Source: Corynebacterium guangdongense (GTDB lineage: Bacteria; Actinomycetota; Actinomycetes; Mycobacteriales; Mycobacteriaceae). Taken from it: a stretch of 64,000 nucleotides of DNA. Positions 30,138-38,739 of the stretch are shown in pieces; the first letter of the stretch is position 1; the number at the start of each line of letters is the position of its first letter. Location: positions 1,178,001 to 1,242,000 of the forward strand of contig NZ_CP047654.1 in the NCBI RefSeq assembly GCF_030408915.1. The letters run 5' to 3'. The notes under the pieces were generated by a model that did no database searches, was not told the DNA's origin, and worked only from the letters and a program-made list of their open reading frames with translations. Position numbers and translations under genes: made by a program.

Positions 30138-31165
30138 GCGCTCTGCTCCTCGGGACGGTGGGATGCGGGATCGTGCGGGGCACCCTGCGCGGTCAGTCCG
30201 AGCAGGGCGAGCCGCTCGGCGTGCCGAGTCAGGCCCGCCGCCACGACGTCCGGGTGTCGGCGGTAGAACTCCAGGTGGGCCTCGGTCAGTTCTTCCGCCC
30301 CGGGGCGCCATCCGTCGCGGCCCTGGACACGCACGCCCAGGGCGGCCGCGGCGGCCGGGTCGACGGGGGCCTGCACGGCGCCGAGCATCTCCCGGTCCGC
30401 CGGGAGCTGGACCGCACCGGGGGCGGGGGTGCCGAGGGCGTCATGGAGGGCCCGGGCGATGGCCTCGGCCAGGACGCCGAGGGTGGCGTTGTCGGGGTGG
30501 TTGATGGTGTGCCACACCGGGGCGGTGGCCAGGTGCCCGGACACCCGCACCGTGCCGTGGGCCTCCTCCCGCCGGCGCAGCTGCGCCACCGACATGGCCG
30601 CGAGCCGGCGCAGCGCGTCCGCCCCGGGGGCGGGATCGGGGACGTCCGCCGACGTGCCCCCGGTGGCGGCCGTGGCCAGGATCCGCAGGTCGTGATAGGG
30701 GACGAGGGGCGGGTTCAGGGAGGGATCGCTCGGTGAGCGGACGATGGCCTGGTAGGGCATGAGCCCGTCGTAACGCAGCACCGGGAAGGTGACCACCCGC
30801 CCGTGGGCGGGCAGCAGGTCGGCGAGCTGCGCGGTGCCGCAGGCCAGGCCCCGGTAGTTGTCCCGCACCGGCTGCATGACCAGCGCGTCGGTCTCGGGCA
30901 GCAGGGCGTGGACGCGTTCGGCGTCCTCGCGCGTCCATTCGTGCACGGGCGGGATCCGGAAGGACACGGCAGTTCCGGTCGAGGTCACCAGCTGGCGGGT
31001 CGCCTCCGCCTGGCAATTGCCCACGACGAGCATGCGCGGCCGGTCCGGGGAGCCTTCCGGCAGTGGCCGGAGTCCGTAGAATTCGCCGTAATGAACCCGT
31101 CGGGCCTGCTCAGCCGGCGTGGGGGACGAGGATGCGCTCGATTCGGAAACACTGTCATAAATCAT
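30128..31165 (-). CDS. WcbI-like polysaccharide biosynthesis protein
   Basis: A 345-residue protein. RMLVVGNCQAEATRQLVTS near residue 45 is the family signature of WcbI, a CoA-binding capsule protein thought to acylate polysaccharide. INHPDNATLGVLAEAIARAL near residue 220 is a second block that fits the HPD-type family motif. It is first in a two-gene leftward operon with the two-domain glycosyltransferase. The ATG at 31163-31165 has no ribosome site but a TAGAAT hexamer 8 nt upstream. The first 25 residues are low-complexity (Ser-rich). Acyl transfer to a surface glycan is inferred. Confidence 0.75.
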   Translation of the reverse strand: MIYDSVSESSASSSPTPAEQARRVHYGEFYGLRPLPEGSPDRPRMLVVGNCQAEATRQLVTSTGTAVSFRIPPVHEWTREDAERVHALLPETDALVMQPVRDNYRGLACGTAQLADLLPAHGRVVTFPVLRYDGLMPYQAIVRSPSDPSLNPPLVPYHDLRILATAATGGTSADVPDPAPGADALRRLAAMSVAQLRRREEAHGTVRVSGHLATAPVWHTINHPDNATLGVLAEAIARALHDALGTPAPGAVQLPADREMLGAVQAPVDPAAAAALGVRVQGRDGWRPGAEELTEAHLEFYRRHPDVVAAGLTRHAERLALLGLTAQGAPHDPASHRPEEQSACD

Positions 31166-31169
31166 CGGT

Positions 31170-31179
31170 TATAATTCTA
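31170..31179. promoter_or_regulatory. Overlapping divergent -10 elements of the glycan locus
   Basis: TATAAT at 31170-31175 reads rightwards and TAGAAT at 31174-31179 reads leftwards; the two hexamers share two bases. The leftward one lies 8 nt before the WcbI-like ATG. The rightward one would give a leader of about 70 nt carrying GGGAGG before the GTG at 31252. RNA polymerase could hold only one at a time. Confidence 0.5.
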
Positions 31180-31251
31180 CGCTGATAGTCAGGTAAACAC
31201 GGACAGTGGAGAAGGTTTGAAAACTCTTTCGATCAGGGAGGCGGCCCGGCA

Positions 31252-32238
31252 GTGGACGTGAGCGTACAGCCGGTGCCGGCCGGGCACCCCTACACCCGGT
31301 CGGTGACGATGCCCACGCCGGCCGGCGTGCGGATTCTCCCCGATCCGGTCGTCGACCCGGGCGAGCCCGGGCGGTGGTGGCCACACCCCGCGTTGGAGCC
31401 GGAGTTTCACGCCCGCCACGACGTCGACGTGCTCCACATCCACTTCGGGTTCGAGCATCTCGGTGCGCAGCGTACCGCTGACCTGCTGCGGGCGCTGGAC
31501 GAGCGGGGAGTGCGACTGGTCCTCACCGTTCACGACCTCGACAATCCCCACCTGGCGAATCAGGCGGAGTTTCACCGCCAGCTGGCCCTGCTCGTCACGC
31601 GGGCAGACCACGTCATCACCCTGTCCCCGGCGGCCGCCGCGGAGATCCGCTCCCGGTACGGGCGCCCGGCGGAGGTGCTGGCCCACCCACCGATCGCCCT
31701 GCCCGGCACCCATCCGGCCGCGCGGCCGGGGCAGAGGCCCGACTGGTCGGGACGCAGCGGCACCGCCGGGGTCTTCCTGAAGTCGTTGCGCGCCAACGTC
31801 GTCACCGATCCGGGGTTCTACCGCGCACTGGCCGCGGAGACCTACCTCCACGAGGGAGTGGACGCCCCCGACCTGGCGGGCCTGGTCACCCACCGGCATC
31901 CGCCGATGGCCGACGCCGAGCTTTTCGACGCGGTCGCCCGGCACCGGGTCGTCGTCCTGCCGTACGCCCGGGGCACCCACTCCGGATGGCTGCGGATGTG
32001 CCGCGACCTGGGGACCTCCGTGGCGGTCCCGGACTGCGGCTGCTACGCCTCGCAGGCGGGCGCCGGTGAGGGGGTGGCCGTCTACCGCACCGGCGACGGC
32101 CCGGACGCGGCGCGCGCCGTCGAAGAACTCCTGCGTGACGGCCCCGCGCCGGTCCCACCCGTCGACGCCGCGGCCATCCGGGCCCGCCATCATGAGATCT
32201 ACCGCGGCCTGGCCGCAGGAAGGGGACTACCCCGATGA
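31252..32238 (+). CDS. Glycosyltransferase, GT4/GT-B-like
   Basis: A 328-residue protein with a GT-B layout. VDVLHIHFGFEHLG and RLVLTVHDLDNPH are typical of GT4 N-terminal domains, VITLSPAAAAEIRSRYG precedes the linker, and RHRVVVLPYARGTHSGWLRMCRDLGTSVAV stands where the donor-binding EX7E region would be, but the first Glu of that motif is not obvious. Donor and acceptor are unknown. The GTG at 31252 has CAGGGAGG about 10 nt upstream. Its stop overlaps the next ATG (ATGA at 32235-32238). It is first of a four-gene rightward operon. Confidence 0.75.
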   Translation: MDVSVQPVPAGHPYTRSVTMPTPAGVRILPDPVVDPGEPGRWWPHPALEPEFHARHDVDVLHIHFGFEHLGAQRTADLLRALDERGVRLVLTVHDLDNPHLANQAEFHRQLALLVTRADHVITLSPAAAAEIRSRYGRPAEVLAHPPIALPGTHPAARPGQRPDWSGRSGTAGVFLKSLRANVVTDPGFYRALAAETYLHEGVDAPDLAGLVTHRHPPMADAELFDAVARHRVVVLPYARGTHSGWLRMCRDLGTSVAVPDCGCYASQAGAGEGVAVYRTGDGPDAARAVEELLRDGPAPVPPVDAAAIRARHHEIYRGLAAGRGLPR

Positions 32239-33302
32239 AGATCGCTGTCGTGGCGCCCGCCCGGTTCCCCATCCGCGAACCCTACGCCGGGGGACTGGAG
32301 GCGTTCTGCGGGTTGCTCGTCCGCGGTCTGCGCGCCCGGGGCCACACCGTGGACCTCTACGCCGCCCGCGGCTCCGAAGGGCACCGCCGGGACCTGGAAT
32401 TTCCCGGGGTGGACTGGTCGGGCACCCAACTGCCCCCCACCGACCACACGTTGCCGCCGGGGCAGCGGGAACTCGACGACGCGGCGTTCCGGGCCCTCCG
32501 GGACCACCTGGAAGCCGGTGACTACGACGTCGTCCACAACAACAGCCTGCACCCCGAGCTGCTGCGCTCCACGACGCTCCCGCTGGTCACCACGCTGCAC
32601 TGCCCGGTCATCCCCGACATGGCCGCGGCGATGGCCGACACCACCAGCGTCGTCACCGCCGTCAGCCGCGCGGTGACGAGCACCTGGACCTTCCCCGGGG
32701 ACCCCGTCATCATCCCCAACTGCGTCGACGAGGAGATCTGGACCTACGGCGCCGGCGGTCGGGGAGCGTTGTGGTTCGGACGACTGACCCCCGAAAAGGC
32801 ACCGCACCTGGCCATCGACGCGGCCCGGCAGGCGGGTCTGCCCCTGACCGTCGTCGGGCGCCGGGCCGACCCGCTCTATTGGGAGACCGAGCTGGCCCCG
32901 CGATCGGGCCCGGACGTCACGTGGCGCGCCCCCATGCGCCACAGTGAACTCGCGGCGCTGGTCGGGCGTGCCTCGGTGGTCGCCGTGACACCCATGTGGG
33001 AGGAACCCTTCGGGCTGGTGGCCATCGAGGCAATGGCCACCGGCACCCCGGTCGCCGCCTTCGCCCGGGGCGGGCTCGCCGAGGTGCTCGCCCCGGCCCC
33101 GAGCGTCATGGTCCGCCCCGGAGACGTCCACGACCTGGCCACCGGGCTGCGGTTGGCCGCCTCCATCCCCCGACGGGAGGTCGCCGACTACGCCCGCGAG
33201 CACTTCAGCCTGCGCCGCTTTCTCGACGACTACCTCGATCTCTACCGGCGCATCGCGGAGTCGCACACCGCCCGGCAACCGCTGCGGGAGGTCGCCCCGT
33301 GA
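32235..33302 (+). CDS. Glycosyltransferase, GT4 family
   Basis: A 355-residue retaining GT-B enzyme. The N-terminal MKIAVVAPARFPIREPYAGGLEAF holds the acceptor-side Gly-Gly loop. LWFGRLTPEKAPHLAIDAA starts the donor domain, and EEPFGLVAIEAMATGTPVAAF carries the EX7E motif. It is thus the best-preserved of the local glycosyltransferases. The sugar donor cannot be read from sequence. It starts inside the stop of the previous gene and its own stop overlaps the following GTG (GTGA at 33299-33302), a sign of a coupled assembly line. Confidence 0.88.
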   Translation: MKIAVVAPARFPIREPYAGGLEAFCGLLVRGLRARGHTVDLYAARGSEGHRRDLEFPGVDWSGTQLPPTDHTLPPGQRELDDAAFRALRDHLEAGDYDVVHNNSLHPELLRSTTLPLVTTLHCPVIPDMAAAMADTTSVVTAVSRAVTSTWTFPGDPVIIPNCVDEEIWTYGAGGRGALWFGRLTPEKAPHLAIDAARQAGLPLTVVGRRADPLYWETELAPRSGPDVTWRAPMRHSELAALVGRASVVAVTPMWEEPFGLVAIEAMATGTPVAAFARGGLAEVLAPAPSVMVRPGDVHDLATGLRLAASIPRREVADYAREHFSLRRFLDDYLDLYRRIAESHTARQPLREVAP

Positions 33303-34243
33303 CCTCTGGACCCGTCATCGGCATCTACGCCCACCACGCGGGCAGTGGACATCTGCACCGCGTGCGCGCCATCCGCGAGCGTCTCGCCGACCCCGGCGCG
33401 GCGACCATCTTCTCCTCCCGCGCCGGGGCAGACGTGAGACTGCCCCTGGACACGCCCGGGCGCCCGGGTTCGGAGGCCGATCCCACCGCCGGCGGCACCC
33501 TCCACTACGCCCCGCTGCACGTGACCGGACTGAGCACCCGCCTGGCCGTCATCGCCGACTGGATCGCGGCGCACCGGCCGCGCGCCTTCTTCGTCGACGT
33601 CTCCGTCGAGGTGGCCGCCTTCGTCCGGCTCATGGGCGTCCCGGTCGTCACCCTCGCGATGCCGGGGGAGCGCCCCGACCCCGCCCACCAGCTCGGCTAC
33701 GCCCAAGCCGCGGCGATCATCGCGGCCTGGCCGGACTGGGTCCCCGTCCCCGGCCACCTGCAGGCGCACGCCGACCGCCTGCACTGCGTCGGCGGAATCA
33801 CCCGTCTGCGCCCGCGCCCCGGAATCCGCCGGGGCCGTGACCTGCTCGTCCTCCGCGGCGCCGGGGGCGACGACTGGGACCGGGCCGCCTTCCCGCCCGC
33901 CACCGTCCTCGGCGGGGCGAACCGGGTCGAGGATCCGATGCCGCACCTGCAGGCGGCCGGCTGCGTCGTCGCCGCGGCCGGCCAGAACTCCGTCGCGGAC
34001 CTCGCCGCCGCCCGGGCCCCCGCCATCGTCCTGGCGCAGCGGCGTCCCTTCGGTGAGCAGACGGCCACCGCCCGCGTGCTGGCCGACGCCGGGCTCGCCG
34101 TCTGTCCCCAGGCCTTCCCCGAGCCCGGGGATTGGGCGCCGCTGGCCGAGCTGGCGCGTCAGCGCGCCGGGAACTGGGAACGCTGGCAGACCGAGGGAGC
34201 GGCCGGGCGGGCCGCCCGGATCATCGAGGAGGTGGCCCGATGA
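33299..34243 (+). CDS. MurG/GT28-like glycosyltransferase
   Basis: A 314-residue GT-B protein. IGIYAHHAGSGHLHRVRAI is the glycine-rich GXGH loop of MurG- and UGT-type enzymes. AAAGQNSVADLAAARAPAIV and RPFGEQTATARVLADAGLA form the donor-binding C-terminal block of GT28-like enzymes. The acceptor is unknown; a lipid-linked sugar is possible by analogy with MurG. The GTG start lies within the stop of the preceding gene, and the stop overlaps the next ATG (ATGA, 34240-34243). Confidence 0.75.
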   Translation: MTSGPVIGIYAHHAGSGHLHRVRAIRERLADPGAATIFSSRAGADVRLPLDTPGRPGSEADPTAGGTLHYAPLHVTGLSTRLAVIADWIAAHRPRAFFVDVSVEVAAFVRLMGVPVVTLAMPGERPDPAHQLGYAQAAAIIAAWPDWVPVPGHLQAHADRLHCVGGITRLRPRPGIRRGRDLLVLRGAGGDDWDRAAFPPATVLGGANRVEDPMPHLQAAGCVVAAAGQNSVADLAAARAPAIVLAQRRPFGEQTATARVLADAGLAVCPQAFPEPGDWAPLAELARQRAGNWERWQTEGAAGRAARIIEEVAR

Positions 34244-35013
34244 CGCCGACCACCGCCGTCGTCACGCTCTCGGACGATTCCCGGCTGCCCCACGTGCGCA
34301 ACCAGATCGCCGCGCTGCGGCGATGGGCGCCCGGCGTCACCCATTACCGCGCAGACCTGGGGACGGAACGCAACCTGGCCCGCGCCCGCAACGCCGCCGC
34401 CGACGCCGCCGTCGGGGACGGCGCGGATCTGCTCATCTTCCTGGACGCGGACTGCATCCCGGGTCCCACCCTGGTCCCCGCCTACCGCTCCGCTCTCGAG
34501 CGGGAACCTGAGGCGATTCACTGCGGCCCAGTGACGTATCTGCGCCAGGGGGCACTGGAGCCGGCGGATCCCCTGGGCGGCCTCACCGCCCTTACCGACC
34601 CGCACCCCGCCCGGCCGAACCCCCGGCCGGGGGTCCTGCAGGAGGCCGACGCCGGGCAGTTCAACCTCTTCTGGTCGCTGTCCTTCGCGGTGCACGCCCG
34701 CACCTGGCGCGGTGGCCCCCGCTTCGACGAATCCTATGAGGGCTACGGCGGGGAGGACACCGACTTCGCCTGGCTCCAGCGCCGGGCCGGCCGACGGATG
34801 TTCTGGGTCGGCGGCGCACACGCCTACCACCAGTGGCACCGGGTCTCCTCTCCGCCGGTGGAGCATCTCGACGACATCCTCGCCAACGCCACACGCTTTC
34901 ACGCCAGGTGGGGCTCGTGGCCGATGCTCGGCTGGTTGCGCGAGTTCGAGGAACTCGGCCTCGTCCGCTTCCAGGACGGCAGGTGGCGCCGCGCGTCGGC
35001 CCCCGCACCCTAG
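34240..35013 (+). CDS. Glycosyltransferase, GT2/galactosyltransferase-like
   Basis: A 257-residue GT-A enzyme. NLARARNAAADAA and LLIFLDADCIPGP give the nucleotide-sugar site with Asp-Ala-Asp as metal ligand. ESYEGYGGEDTDFAWLQRRAG matches the C-terminal galactosyltransferase-like motif and is strikingly like the GYGGEDWEF of the two-domain enzyme at 28041-30137, so both probably make related linkages. It is last in the four-gene operon; the MFS gene starts 9 nt downstream with its own -10-like element. Confidence 0.85.
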   Translation: MTPTTAVVTLSDDSRLPHVRNQIAALRRWAPGVTHYRADLGTERNLARARNAAADAAVGDGADLLIFLDADCIPGPTLVPAYRSALEREPEAIHCGPVTYLRQGALEPADPLGGLTALTDPHPARPNPRPGVLQEADAGQFNLFWSLSFAVHARTWRGGPRFDESYEGYGGEDTDFAWLQRRAGRRMFWVGGAHAYHQWHRVSSPPVEHLDDILANATRFHARWGSWPMLGWLREFEELGLVRFQDGRWRRASAPAP

Positions 35014-35016
35014 ACT
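35011..35016 (+). promoter_or_regulatory. -10 element TAGACT, probable leaderless start of the MFS gene
   Basis: TAGACT overlaps the stop of the preceding glycosyltransferase gene (TAG at 35011-35013) and ends 6 nt before the ATG at 35023. Confidence 0.5.
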
Positions 35017-35022
35017 GTCCGC

Positions 35023-36441
35023 ATGAGATCACCGTCCGCGCAGGAAACCACGCCCCCCACCGTCCAGGCGCCCCGGCAGGCCTGGCTGGCGCTGGCGGCG
35101 CTGAGCCTCGGATTCTTCATGACCCTGCTCGACCAGTCCGTCGTCGCGGTGGCCCTTCCCGAGATCGCCGCGGACTTCGACGCCGACCTCACCGCCACGG
35201 TCTGGGTCTCGTCGATCTACCTGCTCGCGGTCGCCGGCCCCCTGCTGGTCACCGGCCGCCTCGGCGACCGCTTCGGGCACCGGCGCCTGTTCATGCTCGG
35301 CGTCTTGGTGTTCACCCTGGGCGCCCTGGCCAGCGCCAGCGCCACCGGGCTGGGGCCGCTCATCGGCGCCCGTGCGGTTCAGGGGCTGGGGGCGAGCCTG
35401 CTGATGCCGCAGACGATGGCCGTCATCAACCAGGTCTTCCCGCGCGAGAAGCGCGGCACCGCCCTGGGCGTGTGGGGCGTGGTCGGTTCGGTGGCCAGCC
35501 TCATCGGGCCGGTCGTGGGCGGGGCCGTGGTCAGCGTCTTCGGCTGGAACGGCATCTTCGCCATGCACCTGCCCGTCGGGGTGCTCGCGCTGTTGCTGGC
35601 GGCGATGTGGGTGCCGAAGCTGCCGGTGGTCCCCGCCCGCATCGACGGGGCGTCCGTCGCGCTGGCCCTGCTGGCGGTCGGCCTGATCATTTCCGCGATC
35701 CAGGTCGGCCCGCAGTACCTGCCGGCCTGGCTGGCGTGGGCCATGCTCGGCGCCGGGGTGGCGGCGGGGGCCTGGTTCCTGGCGCGGCAGCGGCGCGTCG
35801 ACGATCCCCTCGTGCCGCCACGGGTGTTCGCCGACCGCAACTTCAGCGCGGCGACGCTGGCGATCATGGCCATGGGCTTCGTCGCGGCCTCTGTGATGAT
35901 TCCGGTGATGATGTGGCTGCAGACCGGGCTCGGCGTCAGCCCGGCCGTCGCCGGCTGGTCGGTCGCCCCGATGGCCGTCGTCTCCATGGTCATGGGGCCG
36001 GTCATCGGCGTCCTCGCCGACCGGATGAATCCGCGCACCCTGTCCGTGACCGGGTTCCTCACGATGATCCTGGCGATGGGGATGCTGTGGTTCGCGACCC
36101 GCGCCGCCGGGGCCGGGCTGGGGACCGTGATCGCGGCCGTGGCGGTGCTCGGCGCCGGCCAGACCTTCATCTGGGCGACCAACGCCGCCACCGCGATGCG
36201 GGACCTGGCTCCGGACGTCATGGGCGCGGCCTCCGGGGTCTACAACACCGCCCGCCAGCTGGGGTCGGTCACGGGCGTGGCCGTGGTCGGCGCGGTCATG
36301 GGGGCGGGCGTGGCCGCCCTCGGGTCCGTGGCCGGAGTGGGCTGGGCGTTCCTGGCCATCGGAGTGGCCCTGGCGGGCGGGTTGATCGCCTCGCTGTTCT
36401 TGCACCCGACGCTGCCGGGGCAGGGCGGGGTGCGGTCCTGA
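35023..36441 (+). CDS. MFS transporter, DHA2 (EmrB/QacA-type) drug exporter
   Basis: A 472-residue protein with about 14 hydrophobic helices, the DHA2 number. [17 protein letters not shown] in helix 1, [17 protein letters not shown] (motif A, loop 2-3) and [20 protein letters not shown] (motif C, helix 5) mark a proton-driven exporter. The substrate is unknown. No TetR or MarR gene is attached. Leaderless start as judged from TAGACT 6 nt upstream. It follows the glycosyltransferase operon directly, but the separate promoter argues against a role as glycan flippase; that role cannot be excluded. Confidence 0.88.
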   Translation: MRSPSAQETTPPTVQAPRQAWLALAALSLGFFMTLLDQSVVAVALPEIAADFDADLTATVWVSSIYLLAVAGPLLVTGRLGDRFGHRRLFMLGVLVFTLGALASASATGLGPLIGARAVQGLGASLLMPQTMAVINQVFPREKRGTALGVWGVVGSVASLIGPVVGGAVVSVFGWNGIFAMHLPVGVLALLLAAMWVPKLPVVPARIDGASVALALLAVGLIISAIQVGPQYLPAWLAWAMLGAGVAAGAWFLARQRRVDDPLVPPRVFADRNFSAATLAIMAMGFVAASVMIPVMMWLQTGLGVSPAVAGWSVAPMAVVSMVMGPVIGVLADRMNPRTLSVTGFLTMILAMGMLWFATRAAGAGLGTVIAAVAVLGAGQTFIWATNAATAMRDLAPDVMGAASGVYNTARQLGSVTGVAVVGAVMGAGVAALGSVAGVGWAFLAIGVALAGGLIASLFLHPTLPGQGGVRS

Positions 36442-36483
36442 GTGCTGGACGAGTGGCTTCGCGCACACGCCGGAGGGAACGAT

Positions 36484-36489
36484 TAGAGT
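36484..36489 (+). promoter_or_regulatory. -10 element TAGAGT, probable leaderless start of pfkA
   Basis: TAGAGT ends 7 nt before the ATG at 36497. A GTG at 36488 overlaps the hexamer and is therefore unlikely to be used. Confidence 0.5.
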
Positions 36490-36496
36490 GTTCGGC

Positions 36497-37525
36497 ATGC
36501 GCCTTGCAACCCTTACTTCCGGCGGCGACTGCCCCGGACTCAACGCCGTCATCCGCAGTATCGTCCGAGCCAGCGCCGATTACGGCTCCACTGTCGTCGG
36601 CTACAAGGACGGCTGGGTGGGGCTGCTCGAGGACAGGCGGGTCAACCTCTACGACGATGAGGAGATCGACCGCATCCTCCTGCGCGGCGGCACCATCCTC
36701 GGCACCGGTCGGCTGCACCCGGACAAGTTCAAGTCCGGCATCGACCAGATCAAGGAGAACCTGGCCAACGAGGGCATCGACGCCCTGATCCCGATCGGCG
36801 GGGAAGGAACCCTCAAGGGCGCCAAGTGGCTCGCCGACAACGGCGTCCCGGTCGTCGGTGTCCCGAAGACGATCGACAACGACGTCAACGGCACCGACTA
36901 CACCTTCGGCTTCGACACCGCCGTCTCGGTGGCCACCGACGCCATCGACCGGCTGCACACCACCGCCGAGTCGCATGACCGTGTCATGATCGTCGAGGTC
37001 ATGGGCCGGCACGTCGGCTGGATCGCGCTGCACGCGGGCATGGCGGGCGGGGCGCACTACACCGTCATTCCGGAGGTTCCCTTCGACATCAACGAGATCG
37101 TCAAGGCGACGCAGCGTCGGTTCCAGATGGGGGAGAAGTACGCCATCATCGTCGTCGCCGAGGGTGCCGTGCCCAAGGAGGGCACCCTGGAGTACGACGA
37201 GGGCGAGGTCGACCAGTTCGGGCACAAGACCTTCACCGGCATGGGTCAGCTGATCGGCAACGAGATCAAGCGCCGTGTCGGCCAGGACGTGCGCACCACC
37301 GTCCTCGGCCACATCCAGCGCGGCGGCACCCCGACCGCCTATGACCGCGTGCTGGCCACCCGTTACGGTTCCCATGCCACCCGCGCCGCCCACGAGGGCC
37401 GATTCGGCACCTCGGTCGCGCTGCAGGGCGACAAGATCAACGTGATCAGCCTGGACGAGGCGATCGGCGAGCTCAAGACCGTCCCGGTCTCGCGCTATGA
37501 GCACGCCAAGGCGATGTTCGGCTAG
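36497..37525 (+). CDS. pfkA: 6-phosphofructokinase
   Basis: A 342-residue Pfk[21 protein letters not shown] holds the ATP-loop, [12 protein letters not shown] the second phosphate loop, [20 protein letters not shown] the catalytic TIDND segment, and [15 protein letters not shown] the fructose-6-phosphate site. In the ATP-loop region the Gly-Glu-Gly-Thr variant (GGEGT) replaces GGDGS of ATP-dependent enzymes. It commits fructose-6-phosphate to glycolysis in the cytosol. The ATG at 36497 fits the family start and the leaderless -10 spacing. Confidence 0.94.
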   Translation: MRLATLTSGGDCPGLNAVIRSIVRASADYGSTVVGYKDGWVGLLEDRRVNLYDDEEIDRILLRGGTILGTGRLHPDKFKSGIDQIKENLANEGIDALIPIGGEGTLKGAKWLADNGVPVVGVPKTIDNDVNGTDYTFGFDTAVSVATDAIDRLHTTAESHDRVMIVEVMGRHVGWIALHAGMAGGAHYTVIPEVPFDINEIVKATQRRFQMGEKYAIIVVAEGAVPKEGTLEYDEGEVDQFGHKTFTGMGQLIGNEIKRRVGQDVRTTVLGHIQRGGTPTAYDRVLATRYGSHATRAAHEGRFGTSVALQGDKINVISLDEAIGELKTVPVSRYEHAKAMFG

Positions 37526-37579
37526 TCCGCTGCCCGTCGGGTTTGGCAGGCGCTGGGGAGCGCCCCGGCGGTCGCTGGC

Positions 37580-37616
37580 ATTCCCGGCCAGTGGGATGGA
37601 TTCCCGCGAAGTGGGA
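37580..37616. promoter_or_regulatory. Tandem operator: two 20-bp-spaced inverted repeats before the BASS-2 leader ORF
   Basis: ATTCCCGGCCAGTGGGA (37580-37596) and ATTCCCGCGAAGTGGGA (37600-37616) are direct copies, exactly 20 bp apart, and each is itself an inverted repeat (TCCC...GGGA). The second covers the expected -35 position for the TAGGGT -10 at 37626-37631. This is the geometry of a repressor bound to two adjacent sites on one face of the helix. Confidence 0.6.
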
Positions 37617-37625
37617 CGACTGCCG

Positions 37626-37631
37626 TAGGGT
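37626..37631 (+). promoter_or_regulatory. -10 element TAGGGT of the leader ORF
   Basis: TAGGGT ends 6 nt before the ATG at 37638, so the leader ORF would be translated from a leaderless transcript. Confidence 0.5.
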
Positions 37632-37637
37632 GACGGT

Positions 37638-37727
37638 ATGACCATTTCGGTCCCGCGGAGGCGGGGCCGAGCCTCCCGACGTCGGCCCCGTCACCGGCAA
37701 CCACGAAAGCAGGTGTCTCCACCGTGA
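37638..37727 (+). CDS. Small arginine-rich leader ORF coupled to BASS transporter 2
   Basis: A 29-codon frame from the ATG at 37638 to a TGA at 37725-37727. The peptide begins MTISVPRRRGRASRR and has about a dozen arginines with prolines at the end. Its stop overlaps the GTG start of the transporter (GTGA, 37724-37727), and a -10-like TAGGGT lies 6 nt before its ATG. It therefore looks like a leader peptide whose translation opens or controls the transporter start. No homolog is known to me, and chance cannot be excluded for so short a frame. Confidence 0.45.
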   Translation: MTISVPRRRGRASRRRPRHRQPRKQVSPP

Positions 37728-38728
37728 GCACAGCTACCGACCATCGCCCCTCCACCGCGACGGCCAGCGCCGACCGCAACGCGCTCCTGGCGACCCTGGG
37801 CTTTCCCGTCCTGGTGATCATCGGCGGCCTCATCGGCTTCACCGTGCCGGACTTCACCAGCCAGGGAGCCGCGTGGGTCAACCCGTTGCTCGGCATCATC
37901 ATGTTCGGTATGGGGCTGACCCTCAAGCCGGTCGACTTCGCCCTGGTGGCCAGGCGCCCGCTGCCGGTGCTGCTCGGCGTCGTCGCCCAGTACGTCGTCA
38001 TGCCGCTGCTGGCGCTCCTCGTCGTCTGGCTCATGAAGCTGCCCCCGGAGATCGCCGTCGGCGTCATCCTGGTCGGCTGCGCCCCGGGCGGAACCTCCTC
38101 CAACGTCGTCAGCTACCTGGCCCGCGGCGACGTCGCCCTGTCGGTGACCATGACCTCGATCTCCACCCTGCTCGCCCCGGTGATGACGCCGCTGCTGGTC
38201 AGCCTCCTGGCGGGGCAGATCATGGAGGTGGACGCGGGTGCGATGGCCCTGTCCATCGTCAACGTGGTCCTCATCCCGGTCGTCGCCGGTCTGGCGGTCG
38301 CGACCTTCCTGCCCAGGCTCGTCAGGGTCGTCGCGCCGATCCTGCCCTGGATCTCGGTCCTGGCGATCTCGTCGATCGTCGCCATCGTCGTCGGCGGCTC
38401 CCACGAGCGCATCCTGGAGGCCGGCCTGACGGTCCTGGTCGCCGTCATCATCCACAACACCCTGGGCTACGTCCTGGGCTACGGCGTCGGTGCGCTCTTC
38501 GGCCAGCCGGGCCCGTCCCGCCGCACCATGGCCGTCGAGATCGGCATGCAGAACTCCGGACTGGCCGCGGGCCTGGCCACCACCTACATGACCCCGATGG
38601 CTGCCCTGCCGGCCGCCGTGTTCTCCGTCTGGCACAACCTCTCCGGGGCGGTCGTCGCGGCCCTGTTCCGTATGCAGGTCGCCCGCCGGGCCCGGAGACT
38701 GGACGAGCAGGTGGCTGGAGACGCCTAG
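37724..38728 (+). CDS. Bile acid:sodium symporter (BASS) family transporter, copy 2
   Basis: A 334-residue membrane protein with about nine or ten helices beginning near residue 22. CAPGGTSSNVVSYLARGDVA followed by LSVTMTSISTLLAPVMTPLL is almost the same as in copy 1 at 12792-13811, as is the GYVLGYGVGALF helix. It probably imports or exports an organic anion with sodium; the substrate is unknown. The start is the GTG at 37724, inside the stop of a 29-codon leader ORF. A tandem operator overlaps the promoter, so expression is probably induced by a specific compound. Confidence 0.87.
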   Translation: MSTATDHRPSTATASADRNALLATLGFPVLVIIGGLIGFTVPDFTSQGAAWVNPLLGIIMFGMGLTLKPVDFALVARRPLPVLLGVVAQYVVMPLLALLVVWLMKLPPEIAVGVILVGCAPGGTSSNVVSYLARGDVALSVTMTSISTLLAPVMTPLLVSLLAGQIMEVDAGAMALSIVNVVLIPVVAGLAVATFLPRLVRVVAPILPWISVLAISSIVAIVVGGSHERILEAGLTVLVAVIIHNTLGYVLGYGVGALFGQPGPSRRTMAVEIGMQNSGLAAGLATTYMTPMAALPAAVFSVWHNLSGAVVAALFRMQVARRARRLDEQVAGDA

Positions 38729-38731
38729 ACT
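38726..38731 (+). promoter_or_regulatory. -10 element TAGACT before the SRPBCC gene
   Basis: TAGACT overlaps the transporter stop codon and ends 8 nt before the ATG at 38740. A GGGG run in between could alternatively act as a weak ribosome site. Confidence 0.4.
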
Positions 38732-38739
38732 GGGGCGGC

